Below, in pieces: positions 17,922-27,591 of a DNA stretch of 64,000 bases; positions within the stretch are counted from its first letter, which is position 1; every line of letters begins with the position of its first letter. Both the position numbers and the translations under genes were made by a program. The notes under the pieces were generated by a model, which made no database searches, was not told where the DNA came from, and saw nothing but the letters and a program-made list of their open reading frames with translations. Source of the DNA: CACIAM-69d sp001698445 (GTDB lineage: Bacteria; Cyanobacteriota; Cyanobacteriia; CACIAM-69d); NCBI RefSeq assembly GCF_043235035.1, contig NZ_JAZAQF010000049.1, positions 1-64,000 of the forward strand, read 5' to 3'.

Positions 17922-19204
17922 CGCTGAATTAACCTCCTAGATCCTGTGGCCGCGCGATCGTGAGTGGCATAGCATGACTGACCTCAAATGACCTCGATCG
18001 TTGTCAACTTCAGCCTAACCACCCAAACCTCAACCCCCAAGGGGATTGATTGGCAAAATTGCCGCCACCGGTTTGCCTAATCATTTCCGCCCATTCGACT
18101 CCAGCAGTCCTCCCACCCAGAAAGCAGCCAGCCCTTGGGGGCGGTTGTCCAGCAGAATCCCAGTGATCCTACTCATTTAACCAACCCCATGACCAGAACT
18201 TTCCCAAAGGTAAAGGCAACGTAAAGGCATAGCCGAACACCCTTGGAAGTTCGTCTCATTAGGCCTATCTCATGCAAATTCCTGCCCTATACATCATGAC
18301 CCATCTTTTTAAGGCCAACCTTAAACTGGGAAGTCTTAGCAAGTGAGCTGATCAAACTCATGATTTTTGTCTAAGTATTAACGAGAGCAGCCTATCAATC
18401 AATATTCTTGGATTGTTTTTACTCTGTGATGGAAATATCACTGTCCTTGAACATTTTCAGAGTCAATCATGCTCTCTCTATAGGTCAATTGTTCAGTATT
18501 AACCCAAGCATGGTCAAGGGATATCTAAATGATGTGCGAAATGCTACCAGAGTGATTACATAGTGAAATATATCAATTTTAGTCAATGATTCGATCTCCA
18601 GCGGTCAAATTTGATCATGCGAGCCACTTGTCCAATTTACTTGATCAATTAACTCATTTAATTTATTGATTCAATCTTCATGTTCAACTTTTTGATTCAA
18701 TCTGTCAATTTAAATGAATTATGTAATTGGCTTTTTTAGATTAATTTTGTAATCAAATGATTCATTTGAAAATTCATTAATTACTGTTTGGAGTAAACAT
18801 TGAGTCGAATGTCAAATGTTGAATTTAGTATCAAATTTAGTATCAAATCAAAAAGATCTGATAAGATTTTCTAATAACAATTTTCTGTCAAAAATTTTTC
18901 TCAGGTTCAGATTAGGTTCAGATGATTTTTGAAAATCAATTCCACGAAAATTGATTAACTCGTCAAATAAATGGCAAAATGAATTGATTTTTTGTATCAG
19001 AAAGCCGCGAATTTTATATCATTGCTCCAAGCTTTATATGATCAACCTCGATCATTACCGAAGACTTAGTGTTTAAAACATGACATCAGATTTTCAAGAT
19101 TTTGGTTTCTATTCAGGAATAATAATTTTGCTTCCTTTTCTTGTGGTTGTTTGAATGAAAAAGTTATTTGTTGTTATTCTCAAGCAGTAAGCCGATGATG
19201 CACT
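17922..19204. other. 1.28-kb gene-poor, strongly AT-rich spacer
   Basis: The segment nearest the cyclase (17922-18300) has ordinary composition. From about 18300 to 19200 the sequence is strikingly AT-rich, with recurrent TCAATT, TCAAAT and ATTGAT words, and an ATTTAGTATCAA word is repeated around 18823-18847. No open frame of useful length, HIP1 site or RNA gene was recognised on either strand. It may be decayed DNA or an unrecognised regulatory or RNA locus. Confidence 0.5.
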
Positions 19205-19645
19205 TTAGAATTTTGGAGAGGGTAATTTCACGGAACGTAACCAAAATGCCTCGATCGCCAATAGCGTTTCTAAAAGACTATGTAAACTGTCTGGCTTGGT
19301 GATGTAAGCATTGGCTTGCAATTCATAGCATCTGCGAATATCTTCTTCTTGGTCAGAAGTGGTCATGACAATGACAGGAATAATTTTGAGTGATGGGTGA
19401 TTTTTAATGATTTCTAAGACTTCATAGCCACTACGACGGGGTAAGTTCAAATCTAAAAGAATTAAATCGGGCCAGTATTTTTCAGGAACTGATGCTGTTT
19501 TTTCTAGAAATCTAATTGCCTCTTCGCCATCTCGCACCAAATGTAATCGATGAGGAATGTTCAGCCGTCCAAACAGCCTTTCTGTTAGCCTGGCATCAAC
19601 TGCTGAATCTTCAATGAGTAAAATTTCAATATTTTTTGCTGGCAT
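19205..19645 (-). CDS. Rcp1-like single-domain response regulator
   Basis: The 146-residue CheY-like receiver has no output domain. The acidic pocket is Glu12/Asp13 (LLIEDSAVDARL), the acceptor Asp65 (LILLDLNLPRRSGYEVL), the switch Thr95/Thr96 (VIVMTTSDQEEDI) and Lys117 (AYITKPDS). The wording EDSxxDxxL, LDLNLPRxSG and CYELxANxYxxKP is characteristic of cyanobacterial phytochrome response regulators (Rcp1 family). The gene lies 400 bp downstream of, and on the same strand as, a kinase with an SHDLQEPLR dimerisation motif. That arrangement resembles cph1-rcp1, so a cognate pair is inferred. Confidence 0.92.
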   Translation of the reverse strand: MPAKNIEILLIEDSAVDARLTERLFGRLNIPHRLHLVRDGEEAIRFLEKTASVPEKYWPDLILLDLNLPRRSGYEVLEIIKNHPSLKIIPVIVMTTSDQEEDIRRCYELQANAYITKPDSLHSLLETLLAIEAFWLRSVKLPSPKF

Positions 19646-20045
19646 TATAACGACATCCTAACAATCTGGTCACTGCCTGCTCATTTGCTGAAAGGGGTAA
19701 TGATTCTGAAATTGGGGGTCATTATTAATGGGATTATATTCCTATTGACTCATCATCTCTATTCACTCACAAACTCACTCATTCACCAATCCTTCGATCG
19801 ATCAACAAACCCTGCACAGCCCGATCGAGAACCCCTCGATTGAAAAATCCTGCTGATGTCTACCAATTACCCCATTAAACCCACTCAACCAATTCAGCCC
19901 ATTGAACTCATGGCACTCCTTGGGCTGGCCCACCTCAAACGATTGGACAATTCAATAACAATCATTTGCTTTCAGGACACGGCCGAGAACCTATGGCACG
20001 GGTGATCGAGCGGAATTAAACATCAATCCTACAGGGTTGCGATCG
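19646..20045. other. Spacer between kinase and its likely response regulator
   Basis: The 400-bp spacer lacks a gene. It contains loosely repetitive CACTCA/CATTCA words (about 19745-19790) and no clear terminator hairpin, so read-through from the kinase gene is possible but unproven. Confidence 0.3.
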
Positions 20046-23000
20046 CTAGCTGGGGCTAAAATTTAGCTCAGTGATGGGAATAGTTTCGGGCTGGTCGGGA
20101 ATCGTAAACCAGAATGACGATCCTTGGCCTGGCTGAGATTGCACCCCGATCAAGCCGCCGTGACGCTCAATAATTTTCCGACAAATGGCTAACCCAATGC
20201 CAGTCCCTTCATATTCTTCACGGTTATGGAGTCTTTGGAAGATATTAAAAATGCGCTCGCTATATTGCGGGTCAATGCCAATGCCATTATCAATGACCCA
20301 AAAACGCCAATGATGTTCTTCATGCTCGGCGGTAATGGTAATGATAGGATTGGATTTGCCCCGAAACTTTAGAGCATTGCCAATTAGGTTTTGAAAAAGC
20401 TGTGCTAATTGCATGGAATCGGCCAAAACAATGGGCAAATTTTCTGCATAAATGGTGGCCTGATTATCTTGAATTGCTAGTCGCAGATTATTAAGCACAA
20501 TATCAATAATTTGGCTGCAATCAACTGGCTCTAGGGTTCGGCCGCGAGTTTCTACTCTTGAATAGGCCAAGAGATCTCGAATTAGTTGGCGCATTCGTTG
20601 ACCGCTGTCGATGATGAATTGCAAGTATTCTTGGGCATTTTGATCAAGCTGGGGTGTGCATTCCTCCGTGAGCATTTCTGAGAAGGCGATGATGCCACGC
20701 AGGGGTTCTTGCAAGTCATGGGAAGCAACATAGGCAAATTGTTGAAGCTGTTCATTGGAGCGCCGCAGTCCTTCAATGGCTCTGGTGCGTTCTTCAAGGA
20801 GGTGGGCTTGGTAAAGGGCAATGCTCAGTTGTCCGGCCAGTTGTTGCAACAGGTCAATTTCAAAGGAAGTCCAATGCCTTGGCCCCTGACATTGCTGAAG
20901 ACAAAGAAGTCCCAGCAGGATGGTGGCTGGTTGTAGGCGATCGGTCAGCACTTCCGGGGGCACAAATCCAAGGGCACTGGGATTGAAGTGAACGGCGGCG
21001 ATGGTGACGGGGACGATCACTTGGCTACGAATGCTGAGGCTGTCGATGCAACTGCGCTGTTCGGGGGACAGTTGCAGTTGGGTGAGGTCGTCTTCGCAGG
21101 AGATTTGCCCTTGCCAGTAGCGATCGAGGTTGGGGTGGGTGTTGTCTAAGTTCAGGGTGCAACACCAGGTGTGGCTGGGGTCGATCGCACCGAAGGGCTG
21201 GGCAATGGCTTCGGCAGCGATCGATCCGTTGCCGTCTGCTTGGCAACGGTAGAACATCACGCGATCGGCCTTGAGGGTTTTTTGCAGTTCGCTGACCGTG
21301 CGCCCCAAGATCACCTGAATGTCCAAAGATTGGCGAATTTTGAAGGCGATCGAGGCGAGCAGTTGCCGATAGCGGTTTTGGTTGTCGCGCTGGAGGGCGG
21401 CTTCCCGCTCTTGGGTGATGTCGCGGGCGCTGCCCAGGAGCTTAATCACACGGTTCCATGCATCGCGGATGGGGACTAAGCTGGTGTGCCAAATCCGTTG
21501 TTTGCCCCGAATCATCAGTTCTTCTTCGCAACGGATGGTGTCCCGGCCAGCCACGCAGGCCCGAAACCGGGCAACGATCGGGGTGGCACAACTGGGGGGA
21601 AACAGGTCTTGGGGCGATCGACCGATGATGTGGGTGGCGCGGTGTTCTAAGGCCCGTTCAAAGGCGGGGTTCACGGTTTCGTAGGTGAAGCGTCCATCTG
21701 GATGGACATTAACCAGAAAAATTCGTTCGTCCGATCGCTCAAAAATGCTGGAGTAGAGTGCTTCTGAGGCTCGCAGCCGATCCTGGGTGGCTTGGCGATC
21801 GTACCAGGCGTAGATGGTGTCCCCAATGGTTTGCAAAATTTGCAGGTCTTGGGCTAACCAGGAACGCGCTTGATGAACACAGAGCACCAAGGCTCCCCAG
21901 AGGGCATCCCGGCGATCGTGAATGGCGGCGATGAGCACGGAGTTGGCCCCCAAGCAGTTGAGCCACTCGGTTACGGCAGAATCTTCCGATTGCAGGGACT
22001 GTCGAGATTCAATCACGACGGCGCGATCGCGTCCTAACTGCTCTGTCCAAAGGGGCGGCAAATGGCCTCCAAGGCGGTTAAAGTCTCGTACCACGGGCAT
22101 TTGATTCTCTTCATGCCACTCGCAGGCCAAGTTCAAAAGGGGTCGTTCCATGGGCCCATGGAGCAGCAAGACTCGATCGGCCAGCATGGCTCGCCCCACC
22201 GCTTCCAAAACAGACCCAAACCGCACATCATCATCAGCAGTGACCAACAGACGCGCCACATAGGCCACCACACTTTCCAGGCTAAGGCGATAGCGCAAGT
22301 CTGCCTCAACTCGCTTGCGATCGCTCACATCCCGAATGGCCACGGCATAGGCCGGTTCCCCCAACCACTCGATCGGGGACACATTCAAATCGCCCACGCC
22401 CACGGAACCATCGGGGTGCAGAATATCAATCTCTGTGGTCTTCTCGGAGCCGATCGGAATTCCAAGGTGTTCGCCCACCAACTGCTCCGGCGATCGCCCA
22501 AAAAGCTGACAGGCCGCCGGGTTGGCATAGTCAATTCGCCCCTCGCGGTTCACAATCACGATTCCATCGATTGTGTGATCCAACACCTGATCCAAGACCG
22601 CTAACCACGATTGGGATGCAGCTTGAGATCGATCGGCTGCTCCCAAGGCTGGCAGGCGATCGCCTTGAATGGCGGTAATTTCGCCTTCCGTGGGAACTAT
22701 TTTCGGCCCGTTGCCCTCGGTACTTGGGACGGGCGGCATGGCAACCGCCTCGATCGAGTCTTCGGGGTTAATTTCAGGGTTAACTCCGGGGCTGGTGTCA
22801 ATGTTAATTTCGGGGTTAATTCCGGAGCCAGAACTGGTTTCAGTCCTAATTCCAGGGCCAGTTAACAAACTCTCAGCGGCCATCCCAGCCCGATCGCTGT
22901 CAGGACTCGAAAAAACGCCCCCCAAGGCAATTCTCAAGCCGGGTAGCACAGTGGTTGACGGCACTCCGGGTCGCTTGGCAGGGTTGGCCGGTGGGGCTTG

Positions 23001-23882
23001 TGGTTGCCAGCCTATTGGTGTGGATGGCAACCCAATTGTCAATTCTGAATCGTCACCGGGCTGCAATCCTGATCCTGAACGAGCTGCCCAGTCCGCTGTC
23101 CATGGGGCGATCGGATGGGTGGAGTCATTGTCTTCCCGATCGCAACTGGCCGTGGCGAGCAGGGGTTGATCGATCGAAGGCAACCCCAAGGCACAATTGA
23201 TGACTGCACCGGGGATGATGCCCGGAGTTGCCCCCGTCCTTGAGTGGAGAGCTGGGTTGATCGTCGAGTTTTCGATCGGGCTTGCGATCAAGCTGCTGGC
23301 AAATTGGATTCCTGAATTCGCTCCCTCCGCACTAGCACGCACAATCACCGCCGCTGAATCCGCGATTGCACCCATTTCTTCCGCAAAAGGAGCCGCCAAC
23401 GCCAACTGCCGTTCCCAATTGGCCAAGACCCCTTGCACCAACCGCAACGATCGCCCCAACCGGATCAGTCCCCCCGTTGCCGCCAACGCCGACCACACCA
23501 AAGCATCTAGCGCACCCGCCTCAATGGCCGCCACCTCCGCAGCGGGCGAGTCCACCAACACCACCAACAAGCGGGCGATCGAGACCTGATATTGTTCATC
23601 AGTCATCCCGGACAAGGGCATCCCAACCGGCGACCCAGAGGGGAGCAAACACCGCCATAGCGGCTCTCCCTGCTCATTTACCACCGTCCCATCCACCACC
23701 AACAACCCCGTTGGCCACAGAGAGCTGTCACTCGCCAACCATTGCTGTTGGGCGATCGCCCCGTCAACGATCGAAGCAGCCTGGGCCCAGTGCGTATCCA
23801 CCTGCGCCAGCCACCGCACCACCTGCTCTGCCCGATCGCGATCGGCACAGACCACCGTTGTTGGCAAAACCCGATATTCCAT
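20046..23882 (-). CDS. PAS/GAF sensor histidine kinase of the Cph1/bacteriophytochrome-like HisKA type
   Basis: The protein has 1278 aa from ATG 23882 (the frame extends 18 codons further up). The N-terminus (about 1-160) resembles a degenerate receiver, as in LLVVDGTVVNEQGEP and AAIEAGALDALVW. A 260-residue Pro/Ser/Gly linker follows, including repeated INPEIN and VNPEINPE words. Then come PAS (about 435-550), GAF (560-720), PAS (735-860), GAF (870-1030), HisKA with His1055 in VASHDLQEPLRGI, and HATPase_c (DNGIGI; EGTGIGLAICRKI). The SHDLQEPLR form is typical of phytochrome-like kinases, but no phytochrome PHY domain or bilin-binding Cys motif was recognised. Signal unknown. The downstream Rcp1-like regulator is the probable partner. 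Confidence 0.88.
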   Translation of the reverse strand: MEYRVLPTTVVCADRDRAEQVVRWLAQVDTHWAQAASIVDGAIAQQQWLASDSSLWPTGLLVVDGTVVNEQGEPLWRCLLPSGSPVGMPLSGMTDEQYQVSIARLLVVLVDSPAAEVAAIEAGALDALVWSALAATGGLIRLGRSLRLVQGVLANWERQLALAAPFAEEMGAIADSAAVIVRASAEGANSGIQFASSLIASPIENSTINPALHSRTGATPGIIPGAVINCALGLPSIDQPLLATASCDREDNDSTHPIAPWTADWAARSGSGLQPGDDSELTIGLPSTPIGWQPQAPPANPAKRPGVPSTTVLPGLRIALGGVFSSPDSDRAGMAAESLLTGPGIRTETSSGSGINPEINIDTSPGVNPEINPEDSIEAVAMPPVPSTEGNGPKIVPTEGEITAIQGDRLPALGAADRSQAASQSWLAVLDQVLDHTIDGIVIVNREGRIDYANPAACQLFGRSPEQLVGEHLGIPIGSEKTTEIDILHPDGSVGVGDLNVSPIEWLGEPAYAVAIRDVSDRKRVEADLRYRLSLESVVAYVARLLVTADDDVRFGSVLEAVGRAMLADRVLLLHGPMERPLLNLACEWHEENQMPVVRDFNRLGGHLPPLWTEQLGRDRAVVIESRQSLQSEDSAVTEWLNCLGANSVLIAAIHDRRDALWGALVLCVHQARSWLAQDLQILQTIGDTIYAWYDRQATQDRLRASEALYSSIFERSDERIFLVNVHPDGRFTYETVNPAFERALEHRATHIIGRSPQDLFPPSCATPIVARFRACVAGRDTIRCEEELMIRGKQRIWHTSLVPIRDAWNRVIKLLGSARDITQEREAALQRDNQNRYRQLLASIAFKIRQSLDIQVILGRTVSELQKTLKADRVMFYRCQADGNGSIAAEAIAQPFGAIDPSHTWCCTLNLDNTHPNLDRYWQGQISCEDDLTQLQLSPEQRSCIDSLSIRSQVIVPVTIAAVHFNPSALGFVPPEVLTDRLQPATILLGLLCLQQCQGPRHWTSFEIDLLQQLAGQLSIALYQAHLLEERTRAIEGLRRSNEQLQQFAYVASHDLQEPLRGIIAFSEMLTEECTPQLDQNAQEYLQFIIDSGQRMRQLIRDLLAYSRVETRGRTLEPVDCSQIIDIVLNNLRLAIQDNQATIYAENLPIVLADSMQLAQLFQNLIGNALKFRGKSNPIITITAEHEEHHWRFWVIDNGIGIDPQYSERIFNIFQRLHNREEYEGTGIGLAICRKIIERHGGLIGVQSQPGQGSSFWFTIPDQPETIPITELNFSPS
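22764..22860. repeat. In-frame GTTAATTTCGGGG repeats within the kinase linker
   Basis: On the plus strand the words GGGGTTAATTTC, GGGTTAACTCC, TGTTAATTTC and GGGTTAATTCC recur. They encode the repeated INPEIN/VNPEINPE segment of the kinase linker. This is a coding counterpart of the spacer arrays seen elsewhere in the window and keeps the frame. Confidence 0.6.
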
Positions 23883-24363
23883 CTCCCAATGGTACGCAGA
23901 ACCGCCAGTCGCGTGCTGCAACCTCAAGCACCCCAATCAGACTTCAATCCCACCGCAAATCCTGTCAGTCATCAGTCTTGTCAATTACCATTAACCGCCA
24001 TGCCTTCGGCAGTGATCCACCGTTTTCCCCAGCGATTTTTGGCAGGGTTCCCTAATTGGGCGATTTAGAAACACCGACCAATATCCCAATCAATATCCAA
24101 GTCAATATCCAAATTAATATCCAAATTAATACACAGATCAATATCCAGACTGAACAGAGATCAAGCTTCAGTCCTTGAATCATCATCCCAGGGCCATTAA
24201 ATTACCCTTAAAACACTATCAATTCGAATTAATCGTGGTTAAATAAACCATGAATGGTGATCAAGGGCCGATAAAAGCCACCAATTTTTCAATTTTTGAT
24301 TCATCATTCTTCAGCTTTTTGTTAACTTCGATTCTTATTCAGATTTTCTTCTTTCTCAGAGCT
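23883..24363. other. Divergent spacer upstream of the kinase, with a 12-bp array
   Basis: The spacer holds the array at 24080-24150 and an AT-rich stretch that presumably includes promoters for both directions. A longer frame for the plus-strand small protein reaches ATG 24250, but those 38 residues are hydrophobic and unlike the conserved-looking part. Confidence 0.35.
24080..24150. repeat. Tandem array, about 12-bp unit CAATATCCAAAT
   Basis: Units CAATATCC, CAATATCCAAG, CAATATCCAAAT, TAATATCCAAAT and CAATATCCAGA follow each other with small length changes. The array lies upstream of the kinase gene, between it and the small plus-strand gene. Confidence 0.8.
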
Positions 24364-24570
24364 ATGGCCGAATCTCTCGCGTTGATTGACGATGACAACT
24401 GGGCAGCCAACTTAGAGCAAGTGATTCGTAATGCTCAAAATGGCGACACCATAATTGTCCCTAATTTCTCAGTTCAAGCCCTTGCTGAACGCGCCAAAGA
24501 TGAATTATATCCTGATAAATTACTTCTTTTTGTGGTTCCAGAAACCGTTAATTCTGAAATCAGCAATTAG
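24364..24570 (+). CDS. Small hypothetical protein (68 aa)
   Basis: The start is placed at ATG 24364, giving MAESLALIDDDNWAANLEQ; ATG 24250 would add a hydrophobic 38-residue leader. The protein is acidic and soluble. An LIDDDNWAANLEQVIRNA helix is followed by GDTIIVPNFSVQALAERA and a short LLLFVVPE strand. I have an impression that DDDNWxxNLExxIxxAQNGDTIxV patterns occur in other small cyanobacterial proteins, but I cannot name the family or a function. Neighbours do not suggest a role. Confidence 0.55.
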   Translation: MAESLALIDDDNWAANLEQVIRNAQNGDTIIVPNFSVQALAERAKDELYPDKLLLFVVPETVNSEISN

Positions 24571-24664
24571 GAGCAATCAGAGCAGTTTCATTAAACACGA
24601 ATCATCAGCCCACGCCAAACTAATTCAGTAAATTACAGGGACTTACTTGATCTCAAGTATTCAT

Positions 24665-24979
24665 TTAAGTGTTCGGTTGGCTGTTAATCTGCTTGATTGT
24701 GTTTCGTGATAAATTGGGCTGGGGCCAAAACCAGAGCAATTGTGGCCAAATTGTTTGCAAAACCAAGGCGGTTCCCGATCGCCAGTGGTCGGGAGCCGCC
24801 TGTTGTTGTTTGAGGATTTGTAACCGATGACTCAGTGATCGCCAATAGGCGATCGAGAACCCCGTCAAATAGGTGGCCAAAATCAACCCCAAACCATGCT
24901 GAATGAAAAGCTCAATGAAAAAACTTTCCCAGTGGTGCCCAAGAATCATCGGAATGGCGACACGATTGTGAATGGTCAC
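24665..24979 (-). CDS. Small hypothetical membrane protein (104 aa)
   Basis: The frame starts at GTG 24979; ATG 24949 is an alternative giving 94 residues. One clear transmembrane segment (FIELFIQHGLGLILATYLTG) is followed by basic residues (RSLSHRLQILKQQ) and a second, Trp-rich amphipathic stretch (LQTIWPQLLWFWP). I do not recognise the family. Coding use of CGATCG-rich codons in the middle mildly supports translation. It is convergent with the plus-strand small gene. Confidence 0.4.
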   Translation of the reverse strand: MTIHNRVAIPMILGHHWESFFIELFIQHGLGLILATYLTGFSIAYWRSLSHRLQILKQQQAAPDHWRSGTALVLQTIWPQLLWFWPQPNLSRNTIKQINSQPNT

Positions 24980-25044
24980 TCAAGCAATTCAAAATCTTGA
25001 AAACCCTGAGCGAATCCATTATATCGAAAGACTAGATCCCGTGA

Positions 25045-25104
25045 GGTCAGGTAGTACAAGGCCAGACACTACAGGGCCAGATGTTGCAGGGGCAAATATT
25101 GCAG
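25045..25104. repeat. Tandem array, four 15-bp units GGCCAGA(N)xTTGCAG
   Basis: Four exact-length units begin at 25045, 25060, 25075 and 25090: GGTCAGGTAGTACAA, GGCCAGACACTACAG, GGCCAGATGTTGCAG and GGGCAAATATTGCAG. Length is conserved while sequence drifts. No open frame is carried. Confidence 0.85.
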
Positions 25105-25151
25105 GATGCGAGCAAGCTAGGTACCCAAAAACCAACTAGCAAATTAGTCGC

Positions 25152-25200
25152 CTAACTAATTGCCAAACTGATTGCCAAACTGATTGCAAAACTAATTCGC
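25152..25200. repeat. Stop-codon-spanning tandem array, 12-bp unit
   Basis: On the minus strand the units read GCGAATTAGTTTT, GCAATCAGTTTG, GCAATCAGTTTG and GCAATTAGTTAG. The first unit holds the last two codons and the TAG stop (25192-25194) of the small gene at 25192-25392; the copies extend downstream of it. Confidence 0.8.
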
Positions 25201-25392
25201 GCAACTGAGCCAGCCACGACGCACGGCATGAACAATTCGATCGATCGCGGCCAAATCTTCGAGATCTAACGAGCAGCTCAACAGAGCACGGGACAGGCCC
25301 CAGCGATCGCTCATGGTCAAGCACCGGGATTCCCAAACACGCGAAAACAGCTCTGCCAACATATCTTTGTAGAACCAGGTTGTCTGCGACAT
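25192..25392 (-). CDS. Small conserved-looking cyanobacterial protein (66 aa)
   Basis: The chosen ATG 25392 gives MSQTTWFYKDMLAELFSR; the frame continues upstream to ATG 25479, but with an unrelated-looking leader. The C-terminal two thirds (LTMSDRWGLSRALL, then LDLEDLAAIDRIVHAVRRGWL) is a helix-turn-helix-like pair of amphipathic helices. I associate this L..DR.GL..ALL......E...IDR...AVRRG pattern with small cyanobacterial proteins of unknown role, from memory only. The stop codon lies inside the first unit of a tandem array. Function unknown. Confidence 0.6.
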   Translation of the reverse strand: MSQTTWFYKDMLAELFSRVWESRCLTMSDRWGLSRALLSCSLDLEDLAAIDRIVHAVRRGWLSCAN

Positions 25393-26121
25393 GTCTGTGA
25401 ACCTCCCAGGGCATTTCAGAATTGGATTACTAACAAAAAATTCGATGTTGAGGTATCGGGTTTCAGTGCTCAGTGCCATAATCTTTGGGGTTGGTTAAGG
25501 ATTAGCGAAACAGGATAAAAGCCAGCTATTGGAGACAACTAATTTTTAAGAGTGATGAAGGCACTGGGCACTTGCGAATTAGTTATCTCGATGACATTAA
25601 ATATGCCGTGATTTTGGTTTGAATGTTGTGATTCATCTGTAATTCAATCCGTGATTATTTCCCTGCAATCACGTGACGAAAGCCCATGATTGGAGCGGGT
25701 AATTTCACAGGCTAAGCGTGATCCACCGACAGAGGTGTTGTGATCTCGATCGTCCGGTGATCCCCCCTCAGGACTCAACCCCTTGGGGCCGCCGCCTCTT
25801 GCTCGTTGGCAACCGCAGCGGCAATGGCCAATCTGGGACGATTGAGAAGGCTCGCTTGGATCCCGAGATCGTCAATACCTTTCACCGATTCCTGTAGCCT
25901 GGACTCAGCCTTCACCGAGTAATCGCCCCGAAACAGTCACGCCTTGGCCCAGCTTCCATGCATTTCTGGGCAACCGCGATCGCGTCAAAACTTACAGAAT
26001 CACGGCCGGCCCCTGCGTTATCACGGGCCAAGGGGCGATCGACCCCATCACCCAACCCCCGAGCCTCCGTCAGCGATCGCCCAACCAGATTCATCCTTTA
26101 TTGACCCAACCCCGAAAGCCC
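25393..26121. other. Spacer upstream of the ATP-grasp gene (about 730 bp)
   Basis: No gene or RNA was recognised. Weak open frames around 25912-26186 show no protein-like composition. The 25540-25720 part is AT-rich and the rest has normal composition with HIP1-like sites. Promoters for the small minus-strand gene and the ATP-grasp gene must lie here. Confidence 0.35.
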
Positions 26122-27579
26122 ATGACTCGGCCCACGCATCCGCCTATGAATGTGGACTCCTACGATCCAGGGGACTTTTACGATGAGATGTTTGCCGGCC
26201 CCGGTCAGCCTCGCCCCGAAGCTCAATTTTTGGTTGATCGCCTCCGATCGCTATCGGCCGCCGAGTTAAGCCAACGCCAAGAAGCAGCTCAAATTGCCCT
26301 TTTCCGGCAGGGGGTCACCTTCAATGTGTATGGAGCCAGCGAAGGGATTGAGCGAGCCTTTCCCTTCGATATCATTCCGCGCATTATTAACGCCCAAGAA
26401 TGGGAAACCCTTGAACAGGGGCTGAAACAGCGAATTCATGCCCTGAATTGCTTTTTACAGGATATCTATAGCGACCAAAAAATTATTGCAGATGGTATTT
26501 TGCCCCGCGACCTAATTGAATCAGCCAAGGGCTTTTTGCAGCCTTGCATGGGATTGCAGCCCCCCAAGGGTATTTGGTGCCATGTGACCGGAACCGACTT
26601 GGTGCGCGATCGCCAAGGGCAGTTTTATGTGCTCGAAGATAACCTGCGTTGCCCGTCGGGCATTTCCTACGTTTTGGAAAATCGGCGCGTGATGAAAAGT
26701 ACCTTCCCCAAGGTCTTTGAAAACGCCAACATTCAGGCGGTGGATGAATATCCGTCGCGATTATTGGAAACGCTGCTGAACCTTACGCCCGATCGCCTGG
26801 CCAATCCCACCGTCGTTGTGCTCACGCCGGGAATCTACAATTCCGCCTATTTTGAGCATTCTTTCCTGGCTCAACAAATGGGCGTGGAACTGGTGGAGGG
26901 GCGAGACCTGGTGGTGGCCGATGGCTATTTGCAAATGCAAACCACTAAGGGCCTGCAACGGGTGGATGCCATTTATCGACGGATTGACGACGACTTCATC
27001 GATCCTCAGGTGTTTCGCCCCGATTCTATGTTGGGCGTGCCTGGGCTAACGGATGTGTATCGATCGGGACGAGTGGCAATCGCCAATGCGCTGGGAACCG
27101 GCGTGGCCGACGACAAGGCGGTTTATGCCTACGTGCCCAAAATGATTCGCTACTACCTGAATGAAGAGGCCATGATCCCCAATGTGCCCACCTATCTTTG
27201 TTGGGAACCGGCGGACTTGACCTATGTGCTGGAACATTTGGATTCATTGGTGGTCAAGGCGGCCAACGAATCCGGGGGCTATGGCATGTTGATTGGCCCC
27301 CAATCCACCGCCGAGCAACAGGCCGATTTTGCCGATCGAATCCGGGCCAACCCCCGCAACTACATCGCCCAACCCACCCTCTGCCTGTCGCGGGTTCCCA
27401 CCCTGCTCGATGGGGAGTTTGAGGGCTGCCATGTGGATTTGCGCCCCTATGTTCTCTACGGGGAGGATATCTATGTGCATCCCGGCGGTCTGACACGGGT
27501 GGCCCTGCGTCGGGGATCGCTGGTGGTTAACTCTTCCCAAGGGGGCGGCTCCAAGGACACTTGGGTGCTGATGGATTAG
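26122..27579 (+). CDS. Circularly permuted ATP-grasp protein (type 2)
   Basis: The protein has 485 aa from ATG 26122; ATG 26146 (MNVDSYDPGDFYDEMF) is equally possible and matches the usual family N-terminus. TTG 26101 is less likely. Hallmarks are GVTFNVYGASEGIERAFPFD, FLQDIYSDQKI, VTGTDLVRDRQGQFYVLEDNLRCPSG, VVLTPGIYNSAYFEHSFLAQQMGVELVEG, KAANESGGYGML and HPGGLTRVALRRGSLVVNSSQGGGSKDTWVL. The family (formerly DUF404/DUF407) is thought to ligate or modify small peptides. Its usual partners, an alpha-E (DUF403) protein and a transglutaminase-like protein, are absent next to it. Substrate unknown. Confidence 0.93.
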   Translation: MTRPTHPPMNVDSYDPGDFYDEMFAGPGQPRPEAQFLVDRLRSLSAAELSQRQEAAQIALFRQGVTFNVYGASEGIERAFPFDIIPRIINAQEWETLEQGLKQRIHALNCFLQDIYSDQKIIADGILPRDLIESAKGFLQPCMGLQPPKGIWCHVTGTDLVRDRQGQFYVLEDNLRCPSGISYVLENRRVMKSTFPKVFENANIQAVDEYPSRLLETLLNLTPDRLANPTVVVLTPGIYNSAYFEHSFLAQQMGVELVEGRDLVVADGYLQMQTTKGLQRVDAIYRRIDDDFIDPQVFRPDSMLGVPGLTDVYRSGRVAIANALGTGVADDKAVYAYVPKMIRYYLNEEAMIPNVPTYLCWEPADLTYVLEHLDSLVVKAANESGGYGMLIGPQSTAEQQADFADRIRANPRNYIAQPTLCLSRVPTLLDGEFEGCHVDLRPYVLYGEDIYVHPGGLTRVALRRGSLVVNSSQGGGSKDTWVLMD

Positions 27580-27591
27580 GCATTGCAATCG

